Shown here: in pieces, positions 8,875 through 17,844 of the stretch
How the letters are laid out: each line of letters opens with the position of its first letter
How positions within the stretch are numbered: position 1 is the first letter of the stretch
Assembly: GCF_900177275.1 (NCBI RefSeq)
Contig: NZ_FXAG01000028.1
Span: forward strand, 1-51,861
Direction: 5' to 3'
DNA: 51,861 bases
Source: Pseudogulbenkiania subflava DSM 22618
Lineage (GTDB): Bacteria > Pseudomonadota > Gammaproteobacteria > Burkholderiales > Chromobacteriaceae
Made by a program: the position numbers and the translations under genes
Notes under the pieces: model-generated
Seen by the model: only the letters and a program-made list of their open reading frames with translations
Databases searched by the model: none
What the model was told of the DNA's origin: nothing

Positions 8875-8899
8875 AACGCCCCGCAAAGCGGGGCGTTTT
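8875..8899 (+). terminator. Rho-independent terminator after rpoH
   Basis: AACGCCCCGC-AAA-GCGGGGCGTT followed by TTTT: a perfect 10-bp stem. Confidence 0.9.
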
Positions 8900-8931
8900 G
8901 CTTGCTACGGCGTAAAGCGGGTTAGTCGCCC

Positions 8932-9015
8932 GTAGGATGGGGAAAGGCGTTTGCGCCCTGCCCCATCAAACCATGCGCTTCAGTGGTGGGTTACGCGACG
9001 CCTCGCCCATCCTAC
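8932..9015. repeat. 84-bp element with 10-bp terminal inverted repeats
   Basis: GTAGGATGGG at 8932-8941 and CCCATCCTAC at 9006-9015 are perfect inverted repeats; inside are GCCCTGCCCCATC and GTGGTGGGTTACGCG. The ends resemble the GTAGG(A/G)TGGG intergenic repeats found in many proteobacteria. It sits between convergent rpoH and the transferase gene. Confidence 0.55.
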
Positions 9016-9042
9016 CCCGCCCCCCCCTGCGAAGCCGCCGCT

Positions 9043-10824
9043 TCAGCGGTATTGCGGGGGCAGCTTTTGCCGCGCCGCCTCCGTGGCTCGCCTCAGCCCG
9101 GCCCAGGCCGGCTCACGCGGATCGAGTTCGTTCAGGAACGAGGGGGCGTAGGTGGGGAACGACGCCAGCGCGGCGCCGAGCGTCGCCTCGGCAGCGTTTT
9201 CGTCCCCCGCCAGCGCCTCCAGCTGGGCCTTCTTCAGCAACACGTCCGGATAGGGACGGAACGCCGCCAGCCGTGTCAGCCAGCGCCGCTTTTGCGGCAG
9301 CTGTTCGCGCGTCGGCTGCAGGTAATTGTCCAGCGTGTTGAGCGCGTGGAAGGCGAACAGCGGTTCGGTCTCGACGATCTCGGCCAACCGCGCCACGCGT
9401 GTTTCGTTGGCCTTGGCGTTGGCCAGCGGCGTATACAGCCCGAGCAGCTCGTCGTAGCGGGTCAGCCCCGTCAACGACAGCCAGCCCAATGCCGCCACCC
9501 CCAGCCACAGCGGCAACCTTGCCAAGCGCGGCAGACGGACGCCCGGTCCCGGCGCCAGCGCCACGAAGATCACCAGCACGGCAAGGAAGTACAGATACCA
9601 CAACGGGTATTCCAGCAGGCTGTGGATCAGCGTCACCGCCATGCCTCCCAACGGCAGAACGTGTTCCAGTTCAGCCCGCTCTCGGAAATACGGCCACACC
9701 GTCCAGACAAAGCCTCCCAGCACCAGCAGCGTCACCAGCCCGCCCATCTCCGCTAACAACTGCAGCACCAGGTTATGGGCATTGGTGAACAACCCGCTAT
9801 TGAAGCCGGCGGCGGCAAACGGCGGCAGCGGCTGCAACCGCACGCTCTCGGCCGCGAACTGCGACCAACCGACACCCCACAGCGGATGCGAGCGGAACAC
9901 CAGCCAGGCCTTGTGCATCTCGGCGAAGCGGCGCGAGCCCATGCTGTCGCCATTGGCCGCCAGCCGCTCCAGCCCCGAGGCCCCGCCGACGCTTTCATGA
10001 CTCAGCAGCGACACCAGCTGGTTCACCCACGGCAGCAGGAACTGCGCCGCCAGGATCAATACGCAACTGATCCATAGCACGTTGCGCAGACGTCGCGAAG
10101 CCGTGTCGCCGATGCGCCAGTGCCAGACCAGCGCCAACACCGATAGCGCCAGCAGATAGAGCAGGATGGTGCGCGAGCCGGCCCAGGCCAGCAACAGCGC
10201 CAGCCATGCCGCCAGCCCCCACAGCCAGCGCGCCGGCAATTTCCCGGCGGCATGCAGATAACACCCCGCCAGCACGCCCCACATCAGGTAATGGGCGAAC
10301 TGGTTGCGCTGGCCGATGTGGCCGAAAATGTTGCTGGTCGGATGGGCGTGGTCGTAGAACAGCAGCCCCCCTGTGGCTTCGGCCAGCCCGGTCAGTTGCG
10401 CCATGCCGATCAGCGACTGGAGCAGCGCCCCCGCCAGCAAGGCCCAGGCGAGCCAGACGGTCAGCTCACGTTGACCGAAGCGCTCGCGCAGCGTCACCGT
10501 GACGCAGGCTAACAAGGCCATGCACGCCCAGGCCAATGCCGTTGCCCAGCTCATGCCGGGGAACAGCACCGGCACCAGCCACGGCTGCAACCCCCAGCAC
10601 AGCCCCGCCAGCAAAGCCCACCAGGCCGCGCGCGGCACGCGATCGAACAAGGCTGGCGTCGCGGGCAGCAACAGCACCGCCGCCAGCACGGTCAGCCAGA
10701 CCACGTTGATCTCCCCCCACCACTGCGGCAAGGGTACGTAGTGGAAGCGCGAGGCGAACGGCACAATGGCGATCAGGCAGACGCTCAGCAGGGCAAGACG
10801 GGGAAACAGTCGAGAGGAAAGCAT
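9043..10824 (-). CDS. PglL/Wzy-type O-oligosaccharyltransferase or O-antigen ligase (GC-rich copy)
   Basis: Polytopic inner-membrane protein of about 593 aa with roughly a dozen hydrophobic helices. Family signatures: FGHIGQRNQFAHYLMWG (residues about 188-204), a periplasmic loop ending in LFTNAHNLVLQLLAEMGG, and LIHSLLEYPLWYLYFL, followed by a soluble C-terminal tail (Wzy_C_2-like). PglL/PilO enzymes move lipid-linked glycans onto pilin or other proteins in the periplasm; WaaL-like ligases share these motifs, so the acceptor is uncertain. ATG at 10824 was preferred over an upstream GTG at 10845; neither has a strong ribosome site. Second of two related genes behind the pilin. Confidence 0.85.
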   Translation of the reverse strand: MLSSRLFPRLALLSVCLIAIVPFASRFHYVPLPQWWGEINVVWLTVLAAVLLLPATPALFDRVPRAAWWALLAGLCWGLQPWLVPVLFPGMSWATALAWACMALLACVTVTLRERFGQRELTVWLAWALLAGALLQSLIGMAQLTGLAEATGGLLFYDHAHPTSNIFGHIGQRNQFAHYLMWGVLAGCYLHAAGKLPARWLWGLAAWLALLLAWAGSRTILLYLLALSVLALVWHWRIGDTASRRLRNVLWISCVLILAAQFLLPWVNQLVSLLSHESVGGASGLERLAANGDSMGSRRFAEMHKAWLVFRSHPLWGVGWSQFAAESVRLQPLPPFAAAGFNSGLFTNAHNLVLQLLAEMGGLVTLLVLGGFVWTVWPYFRERAELEHVLPLGGMAVTLIHSLLEYPLWYLYFLAVLVIFVALAPGPGVRLPRLARLPLWLGVAALGWLSLTGLTRYDELLGLYTPLANAKANETRVARLAEIVETEPLFAFHALNTLDNYLQPTREQLPQKRRWLTRLAAFRPYPDVLLKKAQLEALAGDENAAEATLGAALASFPTYAPSFLNELDPREPAWAGLRRATEAARQKLPPQYR

Positions 10825-10954
10825 TGGTGTCGGGTCAGTAAACACAAGCGCGCAGCATAGCGCAAAGCGAGGGGGAGGAAAAAGCCGGGAGGGGGCCCGG
10901 CTCTACACTGAAATAATCTGTCGTAAAGTGGCGGTTAAAATACTGCAATCAATG

Positions 10955-12763
10955 CTATTTCGCCGATACCATTTTGACAGCCGCTTGATAACCGCCTTGG
11001 CGATATGCGATTTGCACTTTAGCAGTCAGTTCCTTGAGTGGACCATATTCCGGCTCAGAAACCACATTCAGCATGTCCTCCGCCTGCCCCGCCAAATGGG
11101 GAAATGACACCAATGCCATCGCTAACGTCTCTTGCGCCTGTTCAGCTTGCTGGCTTAAAGCTTGTAACATGGCCAGTTTAACCAGAATGCCGAAATAGGG
11201 ACGGAAACGCGCTATTTCGTAAAACAAGGCCAGTTGCGTCGATTTTTGCGCTCTAACAGGAAACAAATAATTACTCAGTACCAGGTCCACGTCACTAGAC
11301 CATAGAGGGTTCTGCCGTAAAGCAATCATTTCGCGTATACGGTAACCGGTGTCCACGCCAGCGCTGGGCGGCCTATCCCACAAAACCAGGCGGGCAAAAA
11401 TCGGGACACCACTCACAGCGTAAGTGATGGTGCCAATGCAAATTGACACAAGCAACGCATTGCGAATGCCCAGCCTCACTACTAATGCCATTGGCTTAGC
11501 GGGGGACAAACACAACACAATAGCGAAACAGCAAAGAAATGGCATATACCACAATGGGTATTCGAACATGGAATGGCCCAGTGTAATCATGGCCAATCCA
11601 ATTAACATCAGATTCTCCGACGTTGCTTCCCGGCGACGCAGATAGGGCAACAGGCAATACAACAGGGCAGCTAACGCATAGATCAGACCCATCAGCCCTG
11701 TTTCTGCCATCAACTGGAAAATTATATTGTGGGAGTGTGTGAATAGTGTATTTTCCGCAACTTTGGAATATCCACCGTAAGCCTCATACCACATGCTTTG
11801 CCAAGCATAACTGCCAAAACCCGTGCCAAATAACGGATGTGCAAGGAGTACCTGCCAAGCCTTGCTCCACTCAATACGGCGCCGGGCGCCAAAACCGGCA
11901 TCCATCAGGCGGTCAGCCCCACTGACAACATTGATCTGCACACCAGACCAGCGAGTAAAAGTAGCCACTAACTCATGAGTGAACAATTGTGCGAGCATGA
12001 TCAGCAACGTTGTCGTTATCAAAGCTATGACGAAGCGCCGGATAATTTGATCTTGGCTACCACGGAACCACCAGAGGCCGGCCAATAAGATGAACCCTCC
12101 GGCATAAGCCAGCACAAGACGCGTACCCGACCACGCCATCAACAGGGCAAAAAACGCCGCCAGCACCCCCCATGCCATCCAATATTGCCGGCGACTCGCG
12201 AATAGATAGCAGTTAGCTAACGCACCCCAGCCTAGAAAATGGGCAAACAAGTTAGGCTGTCCGATATTACCAAAAGGAATTGAAGGCCCCGGCTTGGATG
12301 AAACGAAGAAGATAAAGTCATGCCCAACACTAGCCATTCCCAAGGCTTGAAGGAGGCCAAACAATGCCTGAACAAAAGCAGCCAGCAACAGCCCCCAAGC
12401 CAGCATGCTAACGACCGACTCACGACCATGAGTTTGTACCTCACGGTATGCCAGCATGCCGCCTGAAAATGCCATCACAAAGAATGCCGAGACTTTCAAC
12501 ACAGGTTGGAATCCAGCCTGATTGCCCCCGACCGGTAGCAATACCGCCAGCAACAGCCATCCCATGGCCAGCAACACTGCCGGCGGGAATGCCGAGGAAG
12601 ACTCCTTGCCTCTGGTGAGCACCAACTGCGCCAGCCATGCCAACGCGATCAGAAACATGCAGCCAATATCGGTCCACCAATCCAACAACGGCTGATAATG
12701 CAACCAGTTGAACAAGGGTAAGACAATAGCCAAGACAAGCAGCAGCGAGGGCAGTCTTTTCAC
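10955..12763 (-). CDS. PglL/Wzy-type O-oligosaccharyltransferase (lower-GC copy next to pilin)
   Basis: About 602 aa, polytopic, with the same hallmarks as the next gene: FGNIGQPNLFAHFLGWG, the HSHNIIFQLMAETGLMG loop, and HSMFEYPLWYMPFL, then a soluble tail. Direct adjacency to the pilin suggests it is the pilin glycosyltransferase (TfpO/PglL role); that is inference. The frame opens at a TTG at 12811, but that start lies inside the pilin terminator hairpin, so GTG at 12763 (V-KRLPSLLLVL) is the likely start. Base composition is about 50% GC by eye against about 65% in the neighbouring paralogue, pointing to separate origin. The gene must be read through the terminator or use an unseen promoter. 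Confidence 0.85.
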   Translation of the reverse strand: MKRLPSLLLVLAIVLPLFNWLHYQPLLDWWTDIGCMFLIALAWLAQLVLTRGKESSSAFPPAVLLAMGWLLLAVLLPVGGNQAGFQPVLKVSAFFVMAFSGGMLAYREVQTHGRESVVSMLAWGLLLAAFVQALFGLLQALGMASVGHDFIFFVSSKPGPSIPFGNIGQPNLFAHFLGWGALANCYLFASRRQYWMAWGVLAAFFALLMAWSGTRLVLAYAGGFILLAGLWWFRGSQDQIIRRFVIALITTTLLIMLAQLFTHELVATFTRWSGVQINVVSGADRLMDAGFGARRRIEWSKAWQVLLAHPLFGTGFGSYAWQSMWYEAYGGYSKVAENTLFTHSHNIIFQLMAETGLMGLIYALAALLYCLLPYLRRREATSENLMLIGLAMITLGHSMFEYPLWYMPFLCCFAIVLCLSPAKPMALVVRLGIRNALLVSICIGTITYAVSGVPIFARLVLWDRPPSAGVDTGYRIREMIALRQNPLWSSDVDLVLSNYLFPVRAQKSTQLALFYEIARFRPYFGILVKLAMLQALSQQAEQAQETLAMALVSFPHLAGQAEDMLNVVSEPEYGPLKELTAKVQIAYRQGGYQAAVKMVSAK

Positions 12764-12777
12764 GAAGATATCCCAAT

Positions 12778-12808
12778 AAAAAAAGAGGGTGGCAAGCACC
12801 CTCTTTTT
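12778..12808 (-). terminator. Rho-independent terminator of the pilin gene
   Basis: On minus GAAAAAGAGGGTG-CTTGC-CACCCTCTTTTTTT, 16 bp past the pilin stop. The stem is about 11 bp and has T runs on both sides, so it may work in both directions. Confidence 0.85.
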
Positions 12809-12823
12809 CAATTTACATCATTA

Positions 12824-13264
12824 TTAACGGCAGGATGTCGGCAGGTATTTGGACGGGGTTGCAGACGAGGTTGCAGCGCAAGTCCAGCTCAGCGGCCCCG
12901 ATGGCACGGTACCCCCGACCACGCTGGAAGCGCCATCCTTTGGCGTCAGCTTGAAAGAGACCCCCTTGGCATTAGTAGTCATTGTCACAGTAATCGCACC
13001 AGAAGTTGAATCAACGGCGATGGATTGAGTATTGTTGACCGGGCCAGTAAAGCTATAACCCTTGCTCAGGTCGGTAGTTCCATTCATGGCGTTCTCGGCC
13101 ACGGTGGTTTTTGCTGCAGAAGCCAACTCCAGACCTTCAGAGACCTTGGCGCGGACAACGTAGTCCTGATACGCCGGAATCGCCAAAGCAGCCAAAATAC
13201 CGATGATCGCGACCACGATCATCAGTTCGATCAGGGTAAAGCCCTGTTGCATGGATTTGTTCAT
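12824..13264 (-). CDS. Type IV major pilin (PilA/PilE-like)
   Basis: Type IV pilus subunit for motility, adhesion and DNA uptake. 146 aa preprotein. The class III leader MNKSMQQG is cut before F by prepilin peptidase; the mature protein has Glu5 and the hydrophobic helix [19 protein letters not shown]. The C-terminal disulfide loop is bounded by Cys in WTC and by the Cys of TSCR at the extreme end. I trimmed an upstream extension (to 13399) because the leader peptide fixes the start, with GGGGG just before it. A sigma-54 type promoter lies 109 bp upstream and a strong terminator just after, so the gene is mainly monocistronic. Many Ser/Thr residues could accept glycans. Confidence 0.95.
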   Translation of the reverse strand: MNKSMQQGFTLIELMIVVAIIGILAALAIPAYQDYVVRAKVSEGLELASAAKTTVAENAMNGTTDLSKGYSFTGPVNNTQSIAVDSTSGAITVTMTTNAKGVSFKLTPKDGASSVVGGTVPSGPLSWTCAATSSATPSKYLPTSCR

Positions 13265-13372
13265 GGTTGAACCCCCAAGTTTGTTGAATATCAAGGCCGA
13301 CATCGGCCAGACTGCGCTGAAGGAGCCTTCGGCCGATTTCTGGTCCGTGTCACTCCGTTTCGAGGGCCATTC

Positions 13373-13390
13373 TTGCAATCTGCATGCCAG
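13373..13390 (-). promoter_or_regulatory. Sigma-54 (RpoN) promoter for the pilin
   Basis: On minus CTGGCATGCAGATTGCAA. It matches YTGGCACG-N4-TTGCW with one change and keeps the essential GG-N10-GC spacing. Sigma-54 promoters drive pilA in Pseudomonas with PilS/PilR; no PilR gene is in this window. Confidence 0.8.
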
Positions 13391-13555
13391 CTCAGCCAAA
13401 TCCTTGAATTCCGATTACTTCAATGCCATGCCCGCCGTCAAGCATGGACGGCACACGACAGAAAGTGCCGTTTTTCGTCACCCCGCCTTCGCACTTCTCC
13501 CCCCCAAGGCTGTGCTAGCATCGCGTGCATCGAACATTGCACAGAGCGTCTCCCG

Positions 13556-14905
13556 ATGAGCAACCAAGACTGGCTGGCTCGCAGCCGACAGGCCGTGTGG
13601 CACCCCTGTACCCAGATGAAACGCCACGAAGCGCTGCCGCTGGTGCCGATCGCCCGCGCAGAAGGGGTATGGCTGACCGATTTCGACGGCAAGCGTTACC
13701 TGGATGCGGTCAGTTCCTGGTGGGTGAACCTGTTCGGCCACGGCCACCCGGCGATCAAGGCCGCGATCAAGGATCAGCTCGACTCGCTGGAGCACGTGAT
13801 GCTGGCGGGCTTCACGCACCGCCCGGTGATCGAGCTGTCGGAGCGGCTCGGCAAGCTCACCGGCCTCGGCCACGCCTTCTACGGTTCGGACGGCGCCAGC
13901 GCCACGGAAATCGCGCTGAAGATGAGCTTCCACTACTGGCAGAACAGCGGCCGTCCGGGCAAGATGCGTTTTCTCAGCCTGGAAAACAGTTACCACGGCG
14001 AGACCGTCGGCGCGCTGGCAGTGACCGACGTGCCGCTGTTCTCGTCGACCTACGCTCCGCTGCTCAAGGCCGGCACCCGTGTGCCGACGCCGGATGCGCG
14101 CCAGGCCCGGGACGGCGAGACGGCGGAGGATGTGGCACGGCGCGCCGCACGAGCACTGGAGAACGTGCTGGCCAAGCAGGCCGACAGCATCGCTGCGCTG
14201 ATTGTCGAGCCGCTGGTGCAGGGTGCCGCCGGCATGGCGATGTACCACCCGGCTTATCTGGAGGAAGCACGCCGTCTGTGCGACCGCTACCAGGTGCACC
14301 TGATCGCCGACGAGATCGCGGTGGGCTTCGGCCGCACCGGTACACTGTTCGCCTGCGAGCAGGCTGGCATCCGGCCGGATTTCCTGTGCCTGTCCAAGGG
14401 CATCACTGGCGGCTTCCTGCCCTTGTCGTGCGTGCTGACCACCGATGGCGTCTACCAGGCCTTCTACCACGACGAGGTGGCTCGCGGCTTCCTGCACTCG
14501 CACAGCTACACCGGCAACGCACTGGCTTGCCGCGCCGCGCTGGCAGTGCTGGACCTGTTCGAGCAGGAAGACGTGCTCGCGCGCAACCGGGAAAAGGCCG
14601 CGCACTTCTCCACCCTGCTCGCCCCCTTACGCGCCCATCCACAGGTACGCCAATTCCGCCAGCAGGGCATGATCTGGGCTTTCGAGGTCGAGACGACGCG
14701 CGGCGACTTTGCCATGGCGTTCTTCTCCGCCATGCTGCAGCGCGGCTGCCTGGTGCGGCCGATCGGCAATACGGTGTACTTCATGCCACCCTACGTGATC
14801 GAGGCGGAGGAGATGGCGCTGCTGTGCCAGGCCACGCTCGACACGCTGGATGAACTGCAGCACTCCGGGCAATGGCCGGAACGCGCCACGCCGCCGCTGC
14901 CGTAA
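13556..14905 (+). CDS. bioA: Adenosylmethionine--8-amino-7-oxononanoate aminotransferase
   Basis: PLP enzyme of biotin synthesis that makes 7,8-diaminopelargonate using SAM as amino donor. 449 aa. Signatures: WHPCTQMKRHEALPLVPI at the N-terminus, FDGKRYLDAVSSWWVNLFGH, GSDGASATEIALKM, HLIADEIAVGFGRTG (PLP-binding Asp) and FLCLSKGITGGFLPL with the Schiff-base lysine in SKGITGG. The open frame starts at 13373, but the conserved start MSNQDWLARSRQAVWHPC is at 13556. No other bio gene is adjacent. It is divergent from the pilin over a 291-bp gap. Confidence 0.96.
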   Translation: MSNQDWLARSRQAVWHPCTQMKRHEALPLVPIARAEGVWLTDFDGKRYLDAVSSWWVNLFGHGHPAIKAAIKDQLDSLEHVMLAGFTHRPVIELSERLGKLTGLGHAFYGSDGASATEIALKMSFHYWQNSGRPGKMRFLSLENSYHGETVGALAVTDVPLFSSTYAPLLKAGTRVPTPDARQARDGETAEDVARRAARALENVLAKQADSIAALIVEPLVQGAAGMAMYHPAYLEEARRLCDRYQVHLIADEIAVGFGRTGTLFACEQAGIRPDFLCLSKGITGGFLPLSCVLTTDGVYQAFYHDEVARGFLHSHSYTGNALACRAALAVLDLFEQEDVLARNREKAAHFSTLLAPLRAHPQVRQFRQQGMIWAFEVETTRGDFAMAFFSAMLQRGCLVRPIGNTVYFMPPYVIEAEEMALLCQATLDTLDELQHSGQWPERATPPLP

Positions 14906-14973
14906 CGATTGCCAAGGCCGGCCGATACCAATAGCATTGCAGGATCACCCTACCATTGACATGGGGCTAGGCC

Positions 14974-16500
14974 ATGCAATTGCGCCTACCGGATAATCTG
15001 ATGGACCCCAAGCTGGTCGACCTGCAGCCGGACAGCGTGGCCGACTGGCTGGATCGCCTCCCCTACACTCGCCTCGACGAATGCGGGCACTTGCTGCTGG
15101 GCGCCCTGCAAAGCCTGAGTCGCACCCAAGTGGCGGTCGGCACCCGGCACAAGCTGCTGAAGCTTTACCTGGCGGCGCTCGATCGTTTCTTTCCGGCATT
15201 GGAAACCCAGATCGTCAGCGACGAGGTGGTCAGCTCGTCCAAGGCGCGCCAGGCGGCGCGCCTCGGCATGGCGCTGTTCGATGCGCTGTTCGCCGGCTTC
15301 AAGCGCACCTTGGTGGAACGACTGGAAAAGCGCTCGCTGCTGGAACGCGAACAGCCCAAGGTGGAGTTGCTCTGCCTCGCCCTGTTGACCGCGCGCATGC
15401 AAGTCAAACTGGCCATGGAGTGCTATAGCGACCTGCCGCTGCACTTCTGGCACGACTGCCACCAACTCTACCAGCTCGCCGAGGAATCGGGCTGGCAGGA
15501 GCGCCGCCATGCCCCGGCGGAAACCATCGCCGTGGTGTATCGGCAGATCCTACTGATGGGGCTGACCGACAGCAAGCATCTGGGCGACAACGAAATCGCG
15601 GCGGCCAAGGGGCTGATCTTCCGGCTGGCGCCGCGGATCGGACTGATCGCGCTGGCCGGGCTCACCAAGACACAGGGCTTCGGCTACCAGGTCGACCCGG
15701 CGCGTGACGACCCGCCTCACTTCTTGCCGCTCAAACCCCAAGTGGCCGCCAGCGGCGAATTCTGGGTCTATCTGAACGACGTCATCGACGCCCTGCAACA
15801 GCCGGATGCCTTGGCGCGCCAGTTGGCGAACGAAGCGGCCATCCCCGCCGAGCTGACCGTGGAGGTGGCACGCAAGCTGGCCGAAGAGTGGGCGCAGCCG
15901 AGGCGGCGACGCCAGCCGCGCCAGCCAGTCCAGCAATGGCTGAGCCTCACCGCCCAGTTATTGCCGATCTGGCTGACGCTGCGACCCGCCCCGGTGGAAC
16001 CCATCGACGATAGCCCGATACCGGTGCTGGGCCGGCCGGCTCCTCCGGCCCTGTTCCAGGCCGTCAACCAGAGCCAGCTCGGTTTTCTGCTGCGCGGCAA
16101 CCCGCAGGAACAACCGCTGCGGACCGGCGAGCTGCTGCTGCTCGCGCCGCAGTTGCAGCCGGACAATCGCCTGTTGTGCGCGGTACGCTGGGCGGCGGCG
16201 CCGCTCGGCGGCAACGACGTGGAATGCGGTGTGGAGTTGCTCGGGCCGGCGCCGGAAGCGGTCGAGGTGCTGCCCACCATCACCTACCAGGACGACGTGT
16301 TCCAGCCGGCGCTGCATCTGGCGGCACAACCGCGCCTCGGGCGCCCGGCCCTGCTGGTTATGCCGGGCCGGCCGTTCTCGCGACTGCGCGAATTCGTGCT
16401 GCGCGACAGCCACGGCGAAACTCGCATCCGTGTCACCCGCGTCGAACTGCAGACCCCGTTCTACCAGGCCATGGAGTACCGCCGCAGCGTGGATCTGTGA
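14974..16500 (+). CDS. Uncharacterised 508-aa cytoplasmic protein
   Basis: I do not recognise the family. No signal peptide or membrane segment. Residues 1-310 look all-helical (runs such as KLLKLYLAALDRFFPALE and ARLGMALFDALFAGFKRTLVERLEK). A basic Pro/Arg linker (AQPRRRRQPRQPVQQ) lies near 312-326. The C-terminal third is beta-rich with FLLRGNPQEQPLRTGELLLL and LVMPGRPFSRLREFVLRD. The latter could be a PilZ-like small beta domain, but the RxxxR and (D/N)xSxxG motifs of c-di-GMP-binding PilZ proteins are not seen, so no ligand is claimed. It lies 68 bp after bioA and 87 bp before proB, on the same strand. Confidence 0.85.
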   Translation: MQLRLPDNLMDPKLVDLQPDSVADWLDRLPYTRLDECGHLLLGALQSLSRTQVAVGTRHKLLKLYLAALDRFFPALETQIVSDEVVSSSKARQAARLGMALFDALFAGFKRTLVERLEKRSLLEREQPKVELLCLALLTARMQVKLAMECYSDLPLHFWHDCHQLYQLAEESGWQERRHAPAETIAVVYRQILLMGLTDSKHLGDNEIAAAKGLIFRLAPRIGLIALAGLTKTQGFGYQVDPARDDPPHFLPLKPQVAASGEFWVYLNDVIDALQQPDALARQLANEAAIPAELTVEVARKLAEEWAQPRRRRQPRQPVQQWLSLTAQLLPIWLTLRPAPVEPIDDSPIPVLGRPAPPALFQAVNQSQLGFLLRGNPQEQPLRTGELLLLAPQLQPDNRLLCAVRWAAAPLGGNDVECGVELLGPAPEAVEVLPTITYQDDVFQPALHLAAQPRLGRPALLVMPGRPFSRLREFVLRDSHGETRIRVTRVELQTPFYQAMEYRRSVDL

Positions 16501-16587
16501 GCCGGCCCGGCGAGCGGCGCCCTTTCGGATAGCGCGCAAGTTGCGGCATACTGGCGGACCTGATTTCTTCGTTGCGAGTGGGGTTTC

Positions 16588-17706
16588 ATGCAATCGGTCA
16601 TTCATGCGGGCAGTCGCCTGGTGGTCAAGGTCGGGTCAAGCCTGGTCACCAACGACGGTAAAGGGCTGGACCTGGCGGCGCTGGCGCGCTGGGCGGCCGA
16701 GATTGCCGACCTCAAGCGGCGCGGCAAGCAGGTGGTGCTGGTTTCCAGCGGTGCCATCGCCGAAGGCTGCCAGCGCCTGGGCTGGAGCAGCCGCCCCAAG
16801 GCCGTGCACGAGCTGCAGGCCGCCGCCGCGGTGGGCCAGATGGGCTTGTGCCAGGCCTACGAGAGCGCCTTCCGGGAATTCGGCCTGCAAACCGCCCAGG
16901 TGCTGCTGACCCACGAGGATCTGACCGACCGTACCCGCTACCTCAACGCCCGCTCCACGCTGACCTCGCTGCTCAATCTCAACGTGGTGCCGATCATCAA
17001 CGAGAACGACACGGTGGTGACCGACGAGATCCGCTTCGGCGACAACGACACGCTGGGTGCGCTGGTGACCAACCTGATCGAGGCCGATGCGCTGGTGATC
17101 CTGACCGACCAGCAGGGCCTCTACACCGCCGACCCGCGCAAGAATCCGGACGCCGAGTTCGTTCACGAGGCGGTGGCCGGCACCCCGGAGCTGGAGGCGA
17201 TGGCCGGCGGCGCCGGCAGCAGCGTCGGCACCGGCGGCATGATGACCAAGATCCTCGCCGCCAAGCGTGCGGCACGCAGCGGTGCCGCCACGGTGATCGC
17301 CTGCGGCCGCGAACTCAATGTGCTGTCGCGGCTCGCCGACGGCGAAGCCATCGGCACCCAGCTGCTGGCGCCGACCAGCCGCATGACGGCGCGCAAGCAA
17401 TGGCTGGCCGACCACCTGATCCTGACCGGCCGGCTGGTGCTCGACAGTGGAGCCGCACTGGCGGTGCGGCAGAAGCGCAGCAGCCTGCTGCCGATTGGCG
17501 TATTGCGGGTGGAGGGCGACTTCCTGCGCGGCGAGGCGGTGGCCTGCGTCGACGAGAGCGGCGTGGAAGTGGCGCGCGGCCTGGTGAACTACAGCTCGGA
17601 CGAGGCGCGGCTGATCATGCAGAAGCCGACGCGCGCCATCGAGGGCATCCTGGGTTACCTGGTGGAGCCGGAGCTGATCCACCGCGACAACATGGTGGCG
17701 CTGTAG
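16588..17706 (+). CDS. proB: Glutamate 5-kinase
   Basis: First step of proline biosynthesis: ATP-dependent phosphorylation of glutamate. 372 aa, the length with a C-terminal PUA domain. Amino-acid kinase motifs: [11 protein letters not shown] at residues 11-21, [46 protein letters not shown], and [15 protein letters not shown]. The PUA domain is about 280-360. Feedback inhibition by proline is known for the family. proA is not in the window. The stop codon is the first three bases of a hairpin repeat. Confidence 0.97.
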   Translation: MQSVIHAGSRLVVKVGSSLVTNDGKGLDLAALARWAAEIADLKRRGKQVVLVSSGAIAEGCQRLGWSSRPKAVHELQAAAAVGQMGLCQAYESAFREFGLQTAQVLLTHEDLTDRTRYLNARSTLTSLLNLNVVPIINENDTVVTDEIRFGDNDTLGALVTNLIEADALVILTDQQGLYTADPRKNPDAEFVHEAVAGTPELEAMAGGAGSSVGTGGMMTKILAAKRAARSGAATVIACGRELNVLSRLADGEAIGTQLLAPTSRMTARKQWLADHLILTGRLVLDSGAALAVRQKRSSLLPIGVLRVEGDFLRGEAVACVDESGVEVARGLVNYSSDEARLIMQKPTRAIEGILGYLVEPELIHRDNMVAL

Positions 17707-17844
17707 GGCGGAAGCCCTGCGTAGCAGGGCGTTCCGCCTCTATGCCGAACACCGGTTTGGCGGAACGCCCCCATTCCTTCGCGACGCGACGCTTGCCTCA
17801 CTCAGTTGCTCGGCGGAACGCCCCATCCGGGGCTTCCGCCCTAC
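17703..17844. repeat. Hairpin repeat pair between convergent genes (GGCGGAACGCCC family)
   Basis: Left arm GTAGGGCGGAAGCCC (17703-17717) and right arm GGGGCTTCCGCCCTAC (17829-17844) are inverted. The right half alone folds as GGCGGAA-C-GCCCC-ATCC-GGGGC-T-TCCGCC. The TAG of proB and the TAG (CTA on plus) of the next gene lie at the outer edges. It could serve as a two-way terminator or be a REP-like element; a related copy lies at 21314-21417. Confidence 0.65.
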
